Of a DNA stretch of 64,000 bases, positions 26,201 to 36,800 are shown in pieces. Origin of the DNA: Massilia yuzhufengensis (lineage in GTDB: Bacteria > Pseudomonadota > Gammaproteobacteria > Burkholderiales > Burkholderiaceae_D); contig NZ_FOLD01000007.1 in assembly GCF_900112225.1 (NCBI RefSeq), positions 62,001 to 126,000 on the forward strand. The letters are read 5' to 3'. The first letter of the stretch is position 1; each line of letters opens with the position of its first letter. A model generated the notes under the pieces. That model did not search any database. It was not told where the DNA came from and was given only the letters and a program-made list of their open reading frames with translations. A program made the position numbers and the translations under genes.

Positions 26201-26632
26201 ATGGCCTTTTCCAGCAGCCTGCGCAGCGGACGCAAACGCAGTTTCAAAGCCGAGATCAACGTCGTGCCCTACATCGACGTGATGCTGGTGCTGCTCATCA
26301 TCTTCATGGCGGTGCCGGCCAACGAAGCGCCGAGCGTGGTCAACCTGCCGAGCGCCGAGAAGTCGACGCTGCCGCCGGACACCTATATCCAGATTTCGAT
26401 CCAGCCCGAAAACAAGCTGTCGATCGGCGTCGGCGGCAAGCAGAAGGTCGCCTCGGAAGACGTGGCCGACCGCACCGCCCTGCTGGCGCGCCTGCGCGCC
26501 CTGCACGAGGAAAACCCGGACTACCCGGTCTTGATTGCGGGCGACCGCGACAGCAAATACGACGATGTGATCCAGCTGATTTCGGAAGCGAAGAAAATGG
26601 GCATCAACCGGGTGGGACTGGCCACCAAGTGA
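26201..26632 (+). CDS. tolR: Tol-Pal system protein TolR
   Basis: A 143-residue ExbD/TolR protein with one N-terminal membrane helix. The helix carries the proton-path aspartate in NVVPYIDVMLVLLIIFM. The periplasmic domain follows and ends in DVIQLISEAKKMGINRVGLAT, typical of TolR. It works with TolQ. GGAG lies upstream of the ATG. Confidence 0.97.
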   Translation: MAFSSSLRSGRKRSFKAEINVVPYIDVMLVLLIIFMAVPANEAPSVVNLPSAEKSTLPPDTYIQISIQPENKLSIGVGGKQKVASEDVADRTALLARLRALHEENPDYPVLIAGDRDSKYDDVIQLISEAKKMGINRVGLATK

Positions 26633-26654
26633 CGCGCCCTGTGAGATTGACCCC

Positions 26655-27608
26655 ATGCCAGCCATGACGCCAGCCACTGCCAGTGGCGCGCCCTACAGCG
26701 TGCCGCCAGAACCGAGCCGCCTGCCAGCTTTCTTGCTGGCAGTGGCTGCGCACGCCGTGTTGCTGGGCTTCCTGTGGTTTGGCGTAAGCTGGAACAACAC
26801 CGAGCCGGTGGCTGTGGAAGCCGAAGTGTGGGACATGTCGGTGCAAACCGCCGCCGCCCCGCCACTGCCGCCACCGCCCGCCCCGGAACCGGAGCCTGAA
26901 CCGGCCCCGACGCCGCCGCAGCGCGTGGTCGAACCGCCACCGGTGGAGCGCCCTGTTCCAAAGGCGCCGGACATCAACCTGCAGCGCGAAAAAGAGCGCA
27001 AGGAAAAGCTGCTCAAGGAAGAAGAGCGCAAGCGCGAGATCGTGGAAAAACGCGAGCGCGACGAAGCCAAGAAAAAAGAGCTCGCCGAGAAGAAAAAGAA
27101 AGACGACGAACTGAAGGCCAAGGAACTGGCCAAGAAGGAAGCCGACGACAAGAAGAAGGCCGACAAGCTCGCGGCCGAGAAAAAGGTCGCCGCCGACAAG
27201 GCTGCCAAGGACAAGGCCGCGAAGGCCGAAGACGCCAAGCTGGCCAAGATTCGCGCCGACGCCCTCAAGCAAATGACTGGCGCCATGGGCACCAGCGGCA
27301 CCGCCGAGAAATCGACCGGTCCGCGCGCCGACGCCGGCTATGTCGCCGCCATCACTGCCGCCATCAAGAGCGCCACCGCCTATGGCGGCAGCACCACGAT
27401 GCCGGGCAACCCGAAGGCCGTGTTCAAGGTCGACCAGCTCCCGACCGGCGAAATCATGTCGGTGCGCCTGGTGAAAAGCAGCGGTGTGCCTGAGTTTGAC
27501 AGAGCAGTGGAAAATGGTATTAAAAAGGCATCGCCGCTACCGAAAAAGAAGGACGGCACGGTGGAACGCACGCTCGACGTCAATTTCTCGATGAAAGACT
27601 ACGACTGA
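26655..27608 (+). CDS. tolA: Tol-Pal system protein TolA
   Basis: A 317-residue protein bridging inner and outer membranes. A membrane helix lies at about 20-40. A Pro/Glu-rich segment follows, then a long Lys/Glu/Ala coiled-coil arm (about 105-215) and a C-terminal domain III (about 225-317). The domain contains AAITAAIKSATAYGG and ends in the beta-rich RTLDVNFSM. It transmits force from TolQR to Pal and TolB. The stretch of consecutive KE-rich codons is low-complexity, so repeat-number variation between strains is likely. Confidence 0.95.
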   Translation: MPAMTPATASGAPYSVPPEPSRLPAFLLAVAAHAVLLGFLWFGVSWNNTEPVAVEAEVWDMSVQTAAAPPLPPPPAPEPEPEPAPTPPQRVVEPPPVERPVPKAPDINLQREKERKEKLLKEEERKREIVEKRERDEAKKKELAEKKKKDDELKAKELAKKEADDKKKADKLAAEKKVAADKAAKDKAAKAEDAKLAKIRADALKQMTGAMGTSGTAEKSTGPRADAGYVAAITAAIKSATAYGGSTTMPGNPKAVFKVDQLPTGEIMSVRLVKSSGVPEFDRAVENGIKKASPLPKKKDGTVERTLDVNFSMKDYD

Positions 27609-27615
27609 TTCGCTT

Positions 27616-28881
27616 ATGAAAAAAATCCATTACTTGCTGTTCAGCGCCACCCTGCTGGCAGGCAGCGCGGCCCAGGCCCAGATCAAGGTTGAAATCGCCG
27701 GTGTCGGCAGCAACCAGATCCCAGTCGCGGTCGCCGCCTTCGCCGACGAATCGATCGCCCCCGACCAGGTATCGGCCATCATCCGCGCCGACCTGGAACG
27801 CAGCGGCGTATTCAAGGTCATCGACGCCGGCCAGGTGATCAGCGACAGCGCCAGCCCCGACCTGGCCGCCTTCAGGGCGCGCGGCGCCGATGCGCTGGTG
27901 GTCGGCAGCGTCACCAGGCAGCCGGACGGCCGCTTCGCCGTGCGCTACAAATTGCACGACACTGTCAAGAACGCGGAAATCTCGCAAATGGGCGGCGAAG
28001 TCCAGCCCAAGTACACCCGCCTGCAGGCCCACCGCATCGCCGACGATGTCTATGAAAAGCTGACCGGCACCCGCGGCATCTTCTCGACCCGCATCGCCTA
28101 CGTCAAGGAAGACCGCGCCGCGCGCAACTACACGCTGGCCGTGGCCGACGCCGACGGCGAGAACGAAATCATCGCCGCCCGCGGCCGCGAACCGATCATC
28201 TCGCCGGCCTGGTCGCCGGACGGCACCAAGGTGGCCTACGTCTCGATGGAAGACCGTAAACCCGTGGTCTACCTGCAAGACCTGATGACCGGCCGCCGCA
28301 ACGTGATCTCGAATGTGAAGGGCAACAACTCGGCGCCCTCGTGGTCGCCGGACGGCCGCACCCTGGCCGTCGCGCTGTCGAAGGACGGCAATACCGAGGT
28401 ATACACCGTCAATTCAGACGGCACCGGCCACCGCCGCCTGACCAACAGCCCGTCGATCGACACCGAACCGCAATTCTCGGCCGACGGCCAGACCATTTAC
28501 TTCACCAGCGACCGCAGCGGCGGTCCGCAGGTCTACAAGATGAGCGTCTCGGGCGGCAATCCGACCCGCGTGACCTTCAACGGCAACTACAACATCAGCC
28601 CGCGCGTGTCGTCCGACGGCAAGACCCTGGCCTGGATTTCCCAGCGCAGCGGCGGCTATTCCCTTTACGCGATGGACCTGGCCAGCGGCCAGGAACTGCG
28701 CCTGGCCGACGGGGCCACCGAACCGAGTTTTTCGCCTAACGGCAAGTACATCATGTATGCGACCAAGGGCGGCGGGCGTGTCTCGCTGGCCGTGGTCTCG
28801 GTGGATGGACGGGTGAAGCAGCGCTTGACCACCAAAGCGGGAAACATTCGGGAGCCCAGCTGGGGTCCCTTCATGAAGTAA
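27616..28881 (+). CDS. tolB: Tol-Pal system beta-propeller protein TolB
   Basis: A 421-residue periplasmic protein with a signal peptide (MKKIHYLLFSATLLAGSAAQA). The N-terminal domain is followed by a six-bladed propeller. Its repeated motif is SPAWSPDGTKVAYVS-like and recurs as PSWSPDGRTLAVA, PQFSADGQTIYFTS and PRVSSDGKTLAWIS. It binds Pal and TolA. It starts 7 bases after tolA. Confidence 0.97.
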   Translation: MKKIHYLLFSATLLAGSAAQAQIKVEIAGVGSNQIPVAVAAFADESIAPDQVSAIIRADLERSGVFKVIDAGQVISDSASPDLAAFRARGADALVVGSVTRQPDGRFAVRYKLHDTVKNAEISQMGGEVQPKYTRLQAHRIADDVYEKLTGTRGIFSTRIAYVKEDRAARNYTLAVADADGENEIIAARGREPIISPAWSPDGTKVAYVSMEDRKPVVYLQDLMTGRRNVISNVKGNNSAPSWSPDGRTLAVALSKDGNTEVYTVNSDGTGHRRLTNSPSIDTEPQFSADGQTIYFTSDRSGGPQVYKMSVSGGNPTRVTFNGNYNISPRVSSDGKTLAWISQRSGGYSLYAMDLASGQELRLADGATEPSFSPNGKYIMYATKGGGRVSLAVVSVDGRVKQRLTTKAGNIREPSWGPFMK

Positions 28882-28927
28882 AGAAGTAAAACAAGCAGTA
28901 CCCTTTTATTAGACAAGGAGAAAAACC

Positions 28928-29452
28928 ATGCGCCACTTCCCGAAAGTTGCCCTCATCGCTTCCGCCGCCGTCCTGCTGACCGCTTGCTCGTCGACCCCGA
29001 AACTGACCGAAACCCCAGTGGTCGAAAAGACCCCTACCCCGGTCGCACAAGGTGAGCCGACCCGCGAAATCCGCCCTGTCGAAACCGGCAGCGTCGACCC
29101 GCTGAACGATCCACGCGGCGAACTGGCCAACCGCAGCGTCTACTTCGACTACGACAGCTTCGTCGTGCGCGAAGACGGCAAGCCGGTCGTCGCCAAGCAC
29201 TCGGGCTACCTGACCAAGAACACCGGCCGCAAGGTCCTGATCCAGGGCAACACCGACGAACGCGGCGGCACCGAGTACAACCTGGCCCTGGGCCAGAAGC
29301 GTGCTGAAGCCGTGCGCCGCGCGATGACCTCGCTGGGCGTGTCGGACAACCAGCTGGAAGCCGTGTCGCTGGGCGAAGAGAAGCCAAAAGCCACCGGCAG
29401 CGACGAAGCTGCATGGGCTGAAAACCGTCGCGCGGACATCGTTTATCAGTAA
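28928..29452 (+). CDS. pal: Peptidoglycan-associated lipoprotein Pal
   Basis: A 174-residue outer-membrane lipoprotein with lipobox LLTAC (cysteine 22) after a short signal. The OmpA-like domain has VYFDYDSFVV and the peptidoglycan-binding stretch GNTDERGGTEYNLALGQKRA. It ties the outer membrane to the wall and recycles through TolB. An AAGGAG ribosome site is strong. A terminator-like hairpin lies just after it. Confidence 0.97.
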   Translation: MRHFPKVALIASAAVLLTACSSTPKLTETPVVEKTPTPVAQGEPTREIRPVETGSVDPLNDPRGELANRSVYFDYDSFVVREDGKPVVAKHSGYLTKNTGRKVLIQGNTDERGGTEYNLALGQKRAEAVRRAMTSLGVSDNQLEAVSLGEEKPKATGSDEAAWAENRRADIVYQ

Positions 29453-29489
29453 TAAGTTCCAGACGTCGCCAGACGTTCAGGATTGACAG

Positions 29490-29528
29490 CGGGGCGGACG
29501 GCAGTGCAGACTGCATCCGCCCCGTTTT
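29490..29528 (+). terminator. Terminator or attenuator between pal and cpoB
   Basis: CGGGGCGGA/TCCGCCCCG forms a 9-bp stem with an inner GCAGT/ACTGC stem, followed by TTTT. It sits between pal and cpoB, so it probably lowers read-through into cpoB. Confidence 0.75.
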
Positions 29529-29555
29529 ACTCTGCAACCGGAAAGAATCCCAGAC

Positions 29556-30311
29556 ATGATGAAATTGACCACGTCCCGCCTTGCCTGCCTGTTCCTGGCG
29601 GCCTGGATGCCGCTGCAAGCGTCCGCCGGCCTGCTCGACGACGACGAAGCACGCAAGGCCATCCTCGACCTGCGCGCCAAGGTCGACGCCATCGCCCGCG
29701 AGCTGAACACCCGCATCGACAGCAAATCGGACAAGACCGCCCAGCTCGACCTGCTGAACCAGCACGAGCAGACCATGCAGGAGATCTCGCGCCTGCGCGG
29801 CCAGATCGAAGTGCTGGCCAACGAAATCAGCAAGGCCCAGAACAGCCAGAAGCAGCTCTACGCCGACCTCGATTCGCGCATCAAGCGCCTCGAGCCGCAG
29901 CAGGCCACCGTCGACGGCCAGGTCGCCGAAGTGCTGCCTGCTGAAAAAACCTCGTATGAAGCCGCCACCGCCATGTTCCAGTCAGGCGACTACAAGGGCG
30001 CCGCCACCGCGCTGCAGGACTTCGTGCGCCGCTTCCCGGATTCGGCCTACGCCGCCAACGCACAATACTGGCTGGGCAACGCCCACTTCGCACTGGGCGA
30101 CTACAAGAAGGCCATCGCGGCCCAGGAAATCGTTACCACCACTTACGCCGGCAGCAACAAGGTGCCGGACGCGATGCTCAACATCGGCAGCAGCTACGCT
30201 TTGCTCAAGGACAGCAAGAACGCCAAGAAGGCGCTGCAGCAGCTGGTCTCCAAGTACCCGGAGTCGAGCGCGGCCAAGACCGCCAAGGACCGCCTGGCGT
30301 CGCTGAAGTAA
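29556..30311 (+). CDS. cpoB: Cell division coordinator CpoB (YbgF)
   Basis: A 251-residue periplasmic protein with a signal peptide ending near ASAG. A trimerising coiled coil covers about 30-110 and TPR repeats about 130-251 (AATAMFQSGDYKGAATALQDF; YWLGNAHFALGDYKKAIAA). It coordinates Tol-Pal constriction with PBP1B-driven wall synthesis. Length and place at the end of tol-pal are standard. It is followed by tRNA-Lys after 62 bases. Confidence 0.95.
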   Translation: MMKLTTSRLACLFLAAWMPLQASAGLLDDDEARKAILDLRAKVDAIARELNTRIDSKSDKTAQLDLLNQHEQTMQEISRLRGQIEVLANEISKAQNSQKQLYADLDSRIKRLEPQQATVDGQVAEVLPAEKTSYEAATAMFQSGDYKGAATALQDFVRRFPDSAYAANAQYWLGNAHFALGDYKKAIAAQEIVTTTYAGSNKVPDAMLNIGSSYALLKDSKNAKKALQQLVSKYPESSAAKTAKDRLASLK

Positions 30312-30373
30312 GTATGTGGTTGGTGTGCGGGAATTGACAGGAAAGTTCCCGCATCCTATAATCTCGCTTCTTC

Positions 30374-30449
30374 GGGTCGTTAGCTCAGCTGGTAGAGCAG
30401 CGGACTTTTAATCCGTTGGTCGCAGGTTCGAATCCCGCACGGCCTACCA
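30374..30449 (+). tRNA. tRNA-Lys (anticodon TTT)
   Basis: A 76-base cloverleaf with the anticodon loop CTTTTAA, T-loop GGTTCGAATCC and an encoded CCA end. The acceptor stem GGGTCGT/ACGGCCT pairs with two wobbles. Its 3' two-thirds is repeated in decayed form at 40281-40332, making this gene the probable integration site of the island to its right. Confidence 0.97.
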
Positions 30450-30474
30450 AAGAATTTGCAGTATCAAATGAAGG

Positions 30475-30503
30475 CGTTACGAGCAATCGTGACGCCTTTT
30501 TTT
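30475..30503 (+). terminator. Terminator after tRNA-Lys
   Basis: GGCGTTACG/CGTGACGCC stem with a short loop, then TTTTTTT. Confidence 0.85.
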
Positions 30504-30807
30504 GTGTCCGCAGCAGACGCTCCATCACCTCCTTTGCCGTTCGTGTGACGCGCATTAGCCCATCGCCACGTCACCGCCGCCGGCTTGCGGCCACGCATTC
30601 CTGCAGGTCCTACGCTGCAATTCTGGATCAGCCAGCTGACCCAAAATCACCCCAGAAACGGCTGCCGGGCATGACCTCGCAAAAACTTGAGCCTTGTCAC
30701 TGACTGACCGCAATTTAATGACTACAGTCACGAGATTCGCCTCCCGTCCAGACGCGCGTTCATAGCCACTTCGAAGATCTCGAATTCAACTGTGCCCAGC
30801 TCAACTG
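30504..30807. other. Non-coding stretch at the left end of the island
   Basis: About 300 bases between the tRNA-Lys terminator and vgrG. I see no integrase remnant or other gene. It presumably carries the vgrG promoter, which I could not pin down. Confidence 0.5.
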
Positions 30808-33800
30808 ATGAGCAAAACGATGACTGACCTGCAAGCATTGCTGGAAGCCCACCAAAGCACTCGCATATTGCGCTTGTCGTTCCCGGCGAATGACGGCCCA
30901 CCAGCCAAGCTGATGGTGAACCGGTTCGAAGGCACGGAATACCTGTCGCGCGACTTCGAATTCAAAGTGGAAATCCTGAGCGACGACGCCTGGCTAGAGC
31001 TCGAGGCGATGCACGGCAAGCTGCTGTGCGTTTCGTTGGTACAGGCTGACGGCAGCCTGCGGCCATTCACCGGTTATGTCGCTTCCTTCAAGCTGGTCAA
31101 GACCGATGGCGGCGTGGCCTTCTATGAAGCCGTCCTGAAACCATGGCTGGCGTACACGCGCCTGCGCCGGAACAACCGCTTGTTCCATGCGCAAAGCCTG
31201 GGCGAACAGACCGAGGCGATTTTCGCCGGCTACGGCAGCCTGCCTGCGTGGGATTGGAAAGTCGCCGGCGAACAGCCGCAGTTCACGATGGCCACGCAGT
31301 GGGACGAGACCGACCACAATTACCTGTGCCGGCGCTGGGAAGCGGCTGGCTACAGCTACTGGTACGAGCATACCGACGCAGGTCACACTTTGAAGGTCTG
31401 CGACGACACGCGCATCTCGGCACCGATCGACGGGCCGTCCCCCGGCATCCGCTTCCATGGCGCCGGCGGCGCGGCCGAAGAAGATGCAATCGCCCACTGG
31501 AGCCCGCTGCGCCGGTGGGCGTCCGGTCAAGCGGCGGTGAGCGGCTTCGACTTCAAGAATCCGCGCCCGGTACATGCGAATACCATCACCATCAACCAGC
31601 AAGGCGATATTCCGCAGCTGGAGGTTCACAGCTACGAGGGGCATTACGGCTTCAAGCACCAGTCGGGCGCCGATCAACTTGTGCAATTGCGCATGGAAGA
31701 AATCGAAGCCCGCGGCAAACTGTACGAAGCGCAAGGCAACAACCGGCGCGCCGCCGCAGGCAGATGGTTCAAGCTACTAGACCATTTCAGCGAAAGCGAA
31801 GACAGCGAATTCCTGATCCTGGAAGTACATCACGAAGCCAGCAACAATTACCTGCAAGGCAAGGACACGGTCGCCGAGTACAAGAACTCCTTGCTCTGCC
31901 AAGGCAAGGAGGTGCCCTGGCGCCCGGGACGCGGCTTCAACAGCACAGAAACCAGACTGCTGGCCCTGCAAACTGCAACCGTGGTCGGCCAGGAAAGCCA
32001 GGGAAGCCTGAACGTCGACCAGTTCGGGCGCATCCAGGTCAAGTTTCACTGGGACCGGGACGAAAGCGGTAGCTGCTGGGTACGGGTAAGCAGCAACTGG
32101 GCCGGCGGCGAGAAGGGTTTGACCAGCCATCCGCGGGTCGGATCGGAAGTGATTGTTCAATGGCTCGACGGCAATCCCGACCATCCGATCGTGACCGGCT
32201 CCGTGTACAACCAGAGCTATATGCCGCCGTGGAAGCTGCCTGAACAGCAGGCGCTGACGGGGCTCCGAAGCCGGGAGCTGAGCACTGGGGGCGGCAACAC
32301 GCCCGGCGGTCGCAGCAATCATCTGGTGCTGGATGACACCCAGGGGCAGATCCAGGCGCAGCTCAAGAGCGACCACCTCGCCAGCCAGCTCAGCCTCGGC
32401 CATATCAGCCGCATCGAAGACAATGCCGGGCGCAAGGATGCGCGCGGCCAGGGATTCGAGCTGCGCACCGACGGCATTGGCGCGCTCCGCGCCCAGCAGG
32501 GCCTGCTGCTCAGTACGGAAGCACGGCCGAACGCCCGCGCCCATATCACCGACGTGACGGAGACGCTGGCGCGCATGACGCAGGCCCAGGAGTTGCACGA
32601 CAGCCTGTCGCAGGTCGCGCAGCAGGCGCAGGCTCACCAGTCGGGCGACCAGGACCAGGTTGTCGCCGCGCTGCAGGCGCAGGTCGATGCCATCAAAGGC
32701 CAGGGCGGTACACCCGCGCAAGGCGAATTCCCGGAATTCCAGGCTCCCCACGTGCTCCTCGCCAGTCCCGCCGGCATCGAAGCCAGCACGCAGGGTTCCA
32801 CCCACCTGATGAGCGTGGAGCACACCGCCTTGACCAGCGGCGGCCATGCCAGCCTGAGCGCGGGCAAGAGCCTGCTCGTCAGCGTGAAGGAAGCGGTCCG
32901 CATGTTTGCCTACAAGGCCGGCATGAAGCTGGTGGCGGCCAGCGCCGACATCGACATCACCGCCTTGAAGGACAGCGTCAACATCCTGGCCAAGCTCAAC
33001 ATCACCCATACCGCCAACCGGATCACGATCACGGCAAAGGAAGAGGTGGTGATCAACGGCGGCACCAGCTTCAGCCGCTGGAACGCATCGGGAATCGTCC
33101 ATGGCACCAGCGGCAACTGGGTCCAACACGCGGCGCATCACAGCTTCGCCCCCGCCAAGAGCGAAGGCACCCCTAGCTTGCCGCAGCCCGTGCAGTTGGC
33201 GCCGGGGCAGCTCAACCTGTATCACCGGTATGTGAATCTGGAAGGCGCTCAGCGCCAAGGGATCAAGCAAGGCGAATACACGGTCGTCGATGCCGAGGGC
33301 CGGTCCCACCAGGGAGTACTCGACGCCGATGGCTTTGCCAGCGTGGCCGGCCTGCCGATGGGAATGGCCACAATTAGCTATGGCAAGGACCCGCGCGATC
33401 CGTGGGATGAAGCCAGCTACCTCGGACCGGGGACCGAATGGCCGACCACGGCGCTGCCCGAGGCTGGCGCAGATGCTGCGGCAACGCCTGGGCGGCCAGT
33501 GCCGGCGCCGACGTCACAGAATCCCGGATTGCTCGCCGGCGCCAAAGCTGCGTCAGGCAGCCTCAATGGGGCAGCCGGCAAGCTCGGCGCGATTGCGCAA
33601 ACCGCGCAGCAAGCGGCAAGTGCGGTGCAGTCTCTGCCCAAGGGCGGCGCGCAAGCATTACTGGCTGCTGCCGGACAGGCCGCCCTGGCCAGCGTTGCGA
33701 CCAAGCTCCCGGACGGCGCGACGGCCGGTGCGTCAAGTGCCGGCAAGCCTGTCGCCGCCGTCGCGTCGATCGTCGGTTTGCCCGGAGCGCTGCCGCGCAG

Positions 33801-33843
33801 CGCTGACGTACCGCCCTCGATCCCGAAAAAATCCGTCATATAA
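30808..33843 (+). CDS. vgrG: Type VI secretion spike protein VgrG with C-terminal extension
   Basis: A 1011-residue spike trimer subunit. The gp27-like base covers about 1-390 and the gp5 OB-fold about 391-477 (VDQFGRIQVKFHWDRD; WLDGNPDHPIVTGSVYN). A linker follows, then a DUF2345 beta-prism (about 643-756) and an extension. The extension has an Ig-like region (about 800-870) and a long Ala-rich tail that may dock the downstream Rhs effector. ATG 30820 is an alternative start. It is followed by rhs after 16 bases; no DUF4123 adaptor gene lies between them. No core T6SS genes are present here, so the secretion machine is encoded elsewhere. Confidence 0.95.
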   Translation: MSKTMTDLQALLEAHQSTRILRLSFPANDGPPAKLMVNRFEGTEYLSRDFEFKVEILSDDAWLELEAMHGKLLCVSLVQADGSLRPFTGYVASFKLVKTDGGVAFYEAVLKPWLAYTRLRRNNRLFHAQSLGEQTEAIFAGYGSLPAWDWKVAGEQPQFTMATQWDETDHNYLCRRWEAAGYSYWYEHTDAGHTLKVCDDTRISAPIDGPSPGIRFHGAGGAAEEDAIAHWSPLRRWASGQAAVSGFDFKNPRPVHANTITINQQGDIPQLEVHSYEGHYGFKHQSGADQLVQLRMEEIEARGKLYEAQGNNRRAAAGRWFKLLDHFSESEDSEFLILEVHHEASNNYLQGKDTVAEYKNSLLCQGKEVPWRPGRGFNSTETRLLALQTATVVGQESQGSLNVDQFGRIQVKFHWDRDESGSCWVRVSSNWAGGEKGLTSHPRVGSEVIVQWLDGNPDHPIVTGSVYNQSYMPPWKLPEQQALTGLRSRELSTGGGNTPGGRSNHLVLDDTQGQIQAQLKSDHLASQLSLGHISRIEDNAGRKDARGQGFELRTDGIGALRAQQGLLLSTEARPNARAHITDVTETLARMTQAQELHDSLSQVAQQAQAHQSGDQDQVVAALQAQVDAIKGQGGTPAQGEFPEFQAPHVLLASPAGIEASTQGSTHLMSVEHTALTSGGHASLSAGKSLLVSVKEAVRMFAYKAGMKLVAASADIDITALKDSVNILAKLNITHTANRITITAKEEVVINGGTSFSRWNASGIVHGTSGNWVQHAAHHSFAPAKSEGTPSLPQPVQLAPGQLNLYHRYVNLEGAQRQGIKQGEYTVVDAEGRSHQGVLDADGFASVAGLPMGMATISYGKDPRDPWDEASYLGPGTEWPTTALPEAGADAAATPGRPVPAPTSQNPGLLAGAKAASGSLNGAAGKLGAIAQTAQQAASAVQSLPKGGAQALLAAAGQAALASVATKLPDGATAGASSAGKPVAAVASIVGLPGALPRSADVPPSIPKKSVI

Positions 33844-33859
33844 AAAGATAAAAAGCACC

Positions 33860-36800
33860 ATGACCGAACCTACGCAGGCCCCGTCCAAGCCCGCCGAACG
33901 CGCGCCGGAAGTCGCAGTCGCCCCGCTCGACACCATCGACCAGCAGGACGTTGGCGCCGGCGCCGCCGCCTTCGACAAATGGCTGCGCAACATTAGCCAT
34001 GACTACGTGTCGTTGGAGCGCCTGAGCACTGTAGCCGGCAGCCTGCCGGTGATCGGCAACATCATGGCGCTGATCGACGCCATCATGGATATCGTGGCGA
34101 TCATCCAGAAGGGCCTCGCCAAGGGTGCCAAGGAAGTCGATTTCCTGCTATGGGTCAGCCTTGGCATCAACCTGATCGGCATAGCCCCGGGAGCAGGCAA
34201 TGCGGCGCGCATGAGCCTGCGACCTGCCCTGCACCTGGTCCGGCAAAAGCTGGCTTTGGGTGCCAAGGATCTCGGCGCCGCGCTGGTCGAGGTGCTGGTC
34301 GTGCACCTCAACGCCAGGCTGGCCGGCGAGATCGACACCTTTGTCGACAGCGCGATGGGCAAGCTGGCCGGTATCCTGGACGACTGCGCCAATACTGCCG
34401 ACGGCATCGCCGACGATCTTGTCAAGACCCTCAAGCGCTGCATCGGCCAGGAACCGCTGTTCGACGTGGCCACCCCGGCGGAAGTGGAGACCAAGCTGCA
34501 CGACCCAAAAGCGCAAAGCAGCTGGCGCCGCATGATTGGCGCCCTCGGCCGGCAGTACAAGATGAGCGCGAACTACGCTGTCGCGGCGGCAGCCCGCCAC
34601 CTGCCGGAGAGCGCCATAGCAGGCGTGACCGGCATCATCGGCCACCTGACCAACTTCAAGCCGGCGTTTCGCGGCAAGCTCGCCGCCCTGGCCGACGAAC
34701 AGAAGCAGATGAGCATCCGGTGGATACTGGCGCGGCTGCGCGACGCGGTCACCAAACACAAGCGGCGCTATCCTGCGCTGGTCCCATCCAGCAAAGGCGC
34801 GGACCACAGGAAGAACAAGCCCGAGCACGAGCTGGGCTCCAGCAGGCAGCAAAGCCCGGCCAAGGGCGACGCCAATGCCTGCAAGCTGTGTCCCGCAAAG
34901 GGCGGCACCGCGCACTCGATCAGCTTCGCTACCGGCGCCGAAACCTTCACTCATACCGACTTTGTGCTGGAAGCGCCGCTCCCCATCGCATGGAGCCGCA
35001 CCTACCGCAGCCAGCTGGTCGCCTATAACCGCGGCAATCTCGGCGCACGCTGGCTCACCCCGTACAGCACCCGCATCGACGTCGTTGGCCAGGGCAAGCC
35101 CGCCGCCCTGCTCTATCATGCCGCCGACGGCCGCAGCCACCGCTTTCCCTACCTTAGCATCGGCCAGCGGCACCACGACCCGGTCGAGCAGATCACGCTC
35201 ACCCGCCTGAGCCCTACCCTGCTCACGCTCGACTTCGGCAAGCCGCTGCCGGAAGGCGAATCCAGCCCCTGGCGCGAAACCTACGAGCTGGTCGACACCG
35301 TGCGCGCCAAGGCGGGCGAGCTGGGCAAGGAGCATTTCCGGCTGATCGCGCTGCATGCCCGCGACGGCGCTGCCCTCGGTCTGCGCTACGACCACATCGT
35401 CGCCACTGGTCCCTACGCCGGCGAGGAGGTGCTCAGCGACATCGTCAGCAAGCAGGGCGAAACCATCGTCGCTCATGCCGGCACCCAGATCGACCCTGAT
35501 AGCGGCCGCATCCTGGCGCTATGGGAAATCCGGGACGGCAAGCTGTTGCGCCAGCTGGCCGCCTACGACTACGACGATCGCGGCGACCTTGTCCGCGCCC
35601 AGGACGAGAATGCGGCCGCCTGGCATTACCAGTACGACCGCCACCTCGTCACCCGCTACACCGACCGCACTGGGCGCGGCATGAACCTCGCCTATGACAC
35701 CAGCGTCGATAGTGGCGCCCACGCCAAAGCGGTTCGCGAGTGGGCCGACGATGGCAGCTACGACACCCGGCTTGAATGGGACAAGAACATTCGCCTGACC
35801 TACGTCCTAGATGCGCTCGGGCATGAGACCCGCTTTTACTACGACATCGCCGGCTATACCTACCGCGTCGTGTATCCGGACGGGGGCGAGGAATGGCTGT
35901 TCCGCGACGACGCCAAGAACGTGGTCCGCCACATCCATGCCGACGGCAGCAGCGAGCATCACCGTTACGACGACCACGGCAACCTGCTCACCCACACCCG
36001 CGCCGACGGCAGCCAGGTCCACTTCGAGTATGACGGCCAGCACCGCGTCATCGGCATCCGCGACGGCGAAGGCGGCACCTGGAAGCGTGACTACAATGCC
36101 CAGAGCCACTTGGTCGAGGAAACCGACCCGCTCGGCAACAAGACCCAGTACGCATACGACAAGCTTGGCCGGCCGATCGAAGTCCTTGATGCCAAGGGCG
36201 GTATTAAAAAAGTCGCCTATACCCCGGACGGCCAGCTCGCCGGCTACACCGACTGTTCCGGGCACAGCAGCCAGTGGGAATACGACGAGCGCAAGCGCTT
36301 GGTCAAGAGCATCGACGCCGCAGGCAATGTGACCCGCTACCGCTATACGTCGTTAAGTAGCGAAACGCTGGCGCAAGCACACAGCGAGGCCCACGGCAAT
36401 CATCCCGGCCAGCTCGAAGCCGTCATCCACCCCGACGGCAGCCAGGAGCAGTTTCGCCACGACGCCGAAGGCCGGCTGCTGGCGCACATCGACGCACTGC
36501 AGCGCACCACCGCCTACCGCTACACCGCGGCCGGACTAATCGCCAAGCGCACCGACGCGCTGGGACACAGCCTGCAGTACCGGTGGGATGCGCTCGGCCG
36601 CTTGTCCGCACTGGAAAACGAAAACGACAGCGTCTACCGTTTCCAGTACGACCCCGTTGGGCGCCTCCTGCAGGAAAAGGGCTTCGACGGCAAGGCCACC
36701 GAATACCGCTACGACGAAGCCAGCGGCGTGCTGGCGGAAACCGTCGAAGCCGGCGTAAGCACGCGGCTCGACTTCGACCCCATGGGCCGACTCGTGCGAC

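Noticed and set aside
33290-33859. N-terminal extension of Rhs inside vgrG
   Set aside because: It overlaps the vgrG reading frame and has shadow composition; ATG 33860 follows the vgrG stop with a plausible ribosome site.
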